64,000 nt of DNA from Actinacidiphila yanglinensis. GTDB taxonomy: Bacteria; Actinomycetota; Actinomycetes; Streptomycetales; Streptomycetaceae. Shown in pieces: positions 61,631-64,000 of the stretch. The stretch's first letter is position 1. Every line of letters begins with the position of its first letter. The position numbers were made by a program, and so were the translations under genes. The notes below the pieces were generated by a model. The model was not told the origin of the DNA. It did not search any database and worked only from the letters and a program-made list of their open reading frames with translations. Location of the stretch: positions 1-64,000 of the forward strand of contig NZ_FNVU01000003.1 of the NCBI RefSeq assembly GCF_900107965.1. Reading direction: 5' to 3'.

Positions 61631-61747
61631 TCGGCGCCGGGACACGGATTTGCCCCGGTGCCCCTAGGGCCCGAGGCGGCAGACAACACACCGTGCTGCG
61701 GGAAGAACCGCGCACATCAGGGCGTTTTGCCCGTATAGGGAGGCGGA

Positions 61748-64000
61748 ATGACAGAGACGACGAGCGGCCCGGCACGCGGTTCGCGCACCAAGGGGACGAA
61801 GGTGGCCAAGGGCCTGCGTGTCGAACGCATCCACACGACCCCGGGCGTGCACCCGTACGACGAGGTGGTCTGGGAGCACCGTGACGTCGTCATGACGAAC
61901 TGGCGCGACGGGTCGATCAACTTCGAGCAGCGTGGCGTCGAGTTCCCCGACTTCTGGTCGGTGAACGCGGTCAACATCGTGACCAGCAAGTACTTCCGCG
62001 GTGCGGTCGGCAGCCCGAAGCGGGAGAAGAGCCTCAAGCAGCTCATCGACCGGGTGGTGCTCACCTACCGCAAGGCAGGCGAGAAGAACGGCTACTTCGC
62101 CGGCCCCGCGGACGCCGAGATCTTCGAGCACGAGCTGACGTACGCCCTGCTGCACCAGGTGTTCAGCTTCAACTCGCCGGTGTGGTTCAACGTCGGGACG
62201 GCCCAGCCGCAGCAGGTCTCGGCCTGCTTCATCCTGTCGGTCGACGACTCGATGGACTCGATCCTGGACTGGTACAAGGAAGAGGGGATGATCTTCAAGG
62301 GCGGCTCGGGTGCCGGCCTGAACCTCTCCCGCATCCGCTCCTCCAAGGAACTGCTGTCCTCCGGGGGCAATGCCTCGGGCCCCGTCTCCTTCATGAGGGG
62401 CGCCGACGCCTCCGCGGGCACCATCAAGTCGGGCGGTGCCACCCGCCGCGCCGCCAAGATGGTGGTCCTGGACGTCGACCACCCCGACGTCGAGGCCTTC
62501 ATCGAGACCAAGGTCAAGGAAGAGCAGAAGATCCGCGCCCTGCGGGACGCCGGCTTCGACATGGACCTCGGTGGGGACGACATCACCTCCGTCCAGTACC
62601 AGAACGCCAACAACTCGGTCCGGGTCAACGACGAGTTCATGAAGGCCGTCGAGGACGGCCGCGAGTTCGGACTGCGCGCCCGGATGACCGGTGAGGTCAT
62701 CGAGCAGGTCGACGCCAAGGCGCTGTTCCGCAAGCTGGCCGAGGCGGCATGGGCCTGCGCCGACCCCGGCATCCAGTACGACGACACCATCAACCACTGG
62801 CACACGTCCCCGGAGACCGGCCGGATCACCGCGTCCAACCCGTGCAGCGAGTACATGCACCTGGACAACTCCAGCTGCAACCTCGCGTCGCTGAACCTGA
62901 TGAAGTTCCTGCGCCATGACGACCAGGGACACCAGACGTTCGACGCCGAGCGCTTCGCGAAGGTGGTCGAGCTGGTCATCACGGCGATGGACATCTCGAT
63001 CTGCTTCGCCGACTTCCCGACCGAGAAGATCGGCGAGACCACTCGCGCCTTCCGCCAGCTCGGCATCGGCTACGCGAACCTGGGCGCGCTGCTCATGGCC
63101 ACCGGGCACGCGTACGACTCGGACGGCGGTCGCGCGCTGGCCGGCGCCATCACCTCCCTGATGACCGGCACGTCCTACAAGCGGTCCGCCGAAATGGCCG
63201 CCGTGGTCGGTCCGTACGACGGCTACGCGCGCAACGCGGACGCCCACAACCGCGTCATGAAGCAGCACTCGGACGCCAACACCGTCGCCAAGCGGGTGGA
63301 CGACCTCGACACCCCGGTGTGGGCCGCGGCGACCGAGGCGTGGCAGGACGTCCTCCGGCTCGGTGAGAAGAACGGTTTCCGCAACGCCCAGGCGTCGGTG
63401 CTGGCCCCCACCGGCACCATCGGCCTGATGATGGACTGCGACACGACCGGTGTGGAGCCCGACCTGGCGCTGGTCAAGTTCAAGAAGCTGGTCGGCGGCG
63501 GCTCGATGCAGATCGTGAACAACACGGTCCCCGTCTCGCTCAAGCGCCTGGGTTACCAGGAGGAGCAGATCGAGGCGATCGTCGCCCACATCGCCGAGCA
63601 CGGCAACGTGATCGACGCGCCCGGCCTCAAGCAGGAGCACTACGAGGTCTTCGACTGCGCGATGGGCGAGCGGGCGATCTCCGCGATGGGCCACGTGCGG
63701 ATGATGGCCGCAGCCCAGCCCTTCCTGTCGGGTGCCATCTCCAAGACGGTCAACCTGCCGGAGTCCGCGACCGTCGAGGAGGTCGAGCAGGTCTACTACG
63801 AGGGCTGGAAGCTCGGCCTGAAGGCGCTCGCGATCTACCGCGACAACTGCAAGGTCGGCCAGCCGCTGTCGGCGAAGAAGAAGCAGGACGCGAAGGCGGA
63901 CGCCACGGCCGAGGCCCCCGCCCCGGTGGAGAAGGTGGTCGAGTACCGCCCGGTCCGCAAGCGCCTGCCCAAGGGCCGCCCCGGGATCACCACCTCCTTC
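61748..64000 (+). CDS. nrdJ: Adenosylcobalamin-dependent (class II) ribonucleotide reductase NrdJ, partial
   Basis: 751 codons are present with no stop; the gene runs off the window (typical NrdJ of streptomycetes has about 950 or more residues). The catalytic domain is recognisable: SACFILSVDDSMDSIL, GGSGAGLNLSRIRS, the NPCSEY motif with an active-site Cys, DNSSCNLASLNLMKF, and the PTGTIGLMMDCDTTG region, then a Lys/Ala-rich linker near the end. It reduces ribonucleotides using a cobalamin radical and works with or without oxygen. ATG 61748 has GGGAGG just upstream. The 61631-61747 gap shows no gene. Confidence 0.96.
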   Translation, partial: MTETTSGPARGSRTKGTKVAKGLRVERIHTTPGVHPYDEVVWEHRDVVMTNWRDGSINFEQRGVEFPDFWSVNAVNIVTSKYFRGAVGSPKREKSLKQLIDRVVLTYRKAGEKNGYFAGPADAEIFEHELTYALLHQVFSFNSPVWFNVGTAQPQQVSACFILSVDDSMDSILDWYKEEGMIFKGGSGAGLNLSRIRSSKELLSSGGNASGPVSFMRGADASAGTIKSGGATRRAAKMVVLDVDHPDVEAFIETKVKEEQKIRALRDAGFDMDLGGDDITSVQYQNANNSVRVNDEFMKAVEDGREFGLRARMTGEVIEQVDAKALFRKLAEAAWACADPGIQYDDTINHWHTSPETGRITASNPCSEYMHLDNSSCNLASLNLMKFLRHDDQGHQTFDAERFAKVVELVITAMDISICFADFPTEKIGETTRAFRQLGIGYANLGALLMATGHAYDSDGGRALAGAITSLMTGTSYKRSAEMAAVVGPYDGYARNADAHNRVMKQHSDANTVAKRVDDLDTPVWAAATEAWQDVLRLGEKNGFRNAQASVLAPTGTIGLMMDCDTTGVEPDLALVKFKKLVGGGSMQIVNNTVPVSLKRLGYQEEQIEAIVAHIAEHGNVIDAPGLKQEHYEVFDCAMGERAISAMGHVRMMAAAQPFLSGAISKTVNLPESATVEEVEQVYYEGWKLGLKALAIYRDNCKVGQPLSAKKKQDAKADATAEAPAPVEKVVEYRPVRKRLPKGRPGITTSF

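Overview
This window comes from a high-GC actinobacterium of the Streptomyces type (family Streptomycetaceae). The evidence is the GC-rich codon use with frequent GTG starts, the 5S/23S sequence, and a gene order (osaC-osaA-osaB-ftsK-rimO-pgsA-cinA-clgR-dps ... recA-recX ... miaB-miaA-dapF-rsh-hflX ... dinG-lexA-nrdR-nrdJ) that, as I recall it, follows the Streptomyces coelicolor core chromosome around SCO5747 to SCO5805. Most of the window is therefore conserved housekeeping DNA with a few accessory pieces set into it.

Layout. 1-413: the 3' end of a 23S rRNA gene, 5S rRNA and their terminator. 484-1341: a shrunken DegT-like protein with no catalytic lysine, then tRNA-Thr(GGT). 1430-10904: the osmotic stress module, with osaC (RsbW-like/PAS/GAF/PP2C) divergent from osaA (hybrid kinase carrying ten exact-length 92-residue HAMP-type repeats) and osaB (response regulator). 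11109-19794: ftsK, a RodZ-like HTH membrane protein, rimO-pgsA-cinA with ATGA overlaps, clgR and dps. 20118-25721 (minus strand): two DNA repair genes, nei and lhr. 25814-29251: an AraC regulator, azlCD, a DUF3046 protein and an AI-2E family membrane protein. 29299-31200: SOS-controlled recA and recX. 31228-36569: an FAD monooxygenase, a two-component system and an orphan TAXI-type binding protein. 36729-46548: tRNA modification (miaB, miaA), lysine/cell wall (dapF), (p)ppGpp (rsh) and hflX, with three small unknowns.

The accessory part is 46674-57343. It holds a secreted trypsin-like protease, a four-gene NRPS-independent siderophore locus (2,4-diaminobutyrate-type aminotransferase, two IucA/IucC synthetases, one AlcB/RhbD-type acyltransferase), and a signalling cluster of a zinc-ribbon/FHA protein, a soluble Ser/Thr kinase and a PIN- or NYN-like/zinc-ribbon/FHA protein. 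The siderophore locus contains no visible decarboxylase, N-hydroxylase or transporter. From 57469 the core returns: dinG, lexA with two LexA boxes, and the nrdR-nrdJ ribonucleotide reductase operon behind a tandem pair of NrdR boxes. nrdJ runs off the end of the window.

Across the window many genes have a TANNNT-like -10 box ending only 6-8 bases before the start codon and no ribosome binding site. This suggests leaderless mRNAs for ftsK, rimO, azlC, the DUF3046 gene, miaB, the LigB-like gene and dapF, and possibly others.
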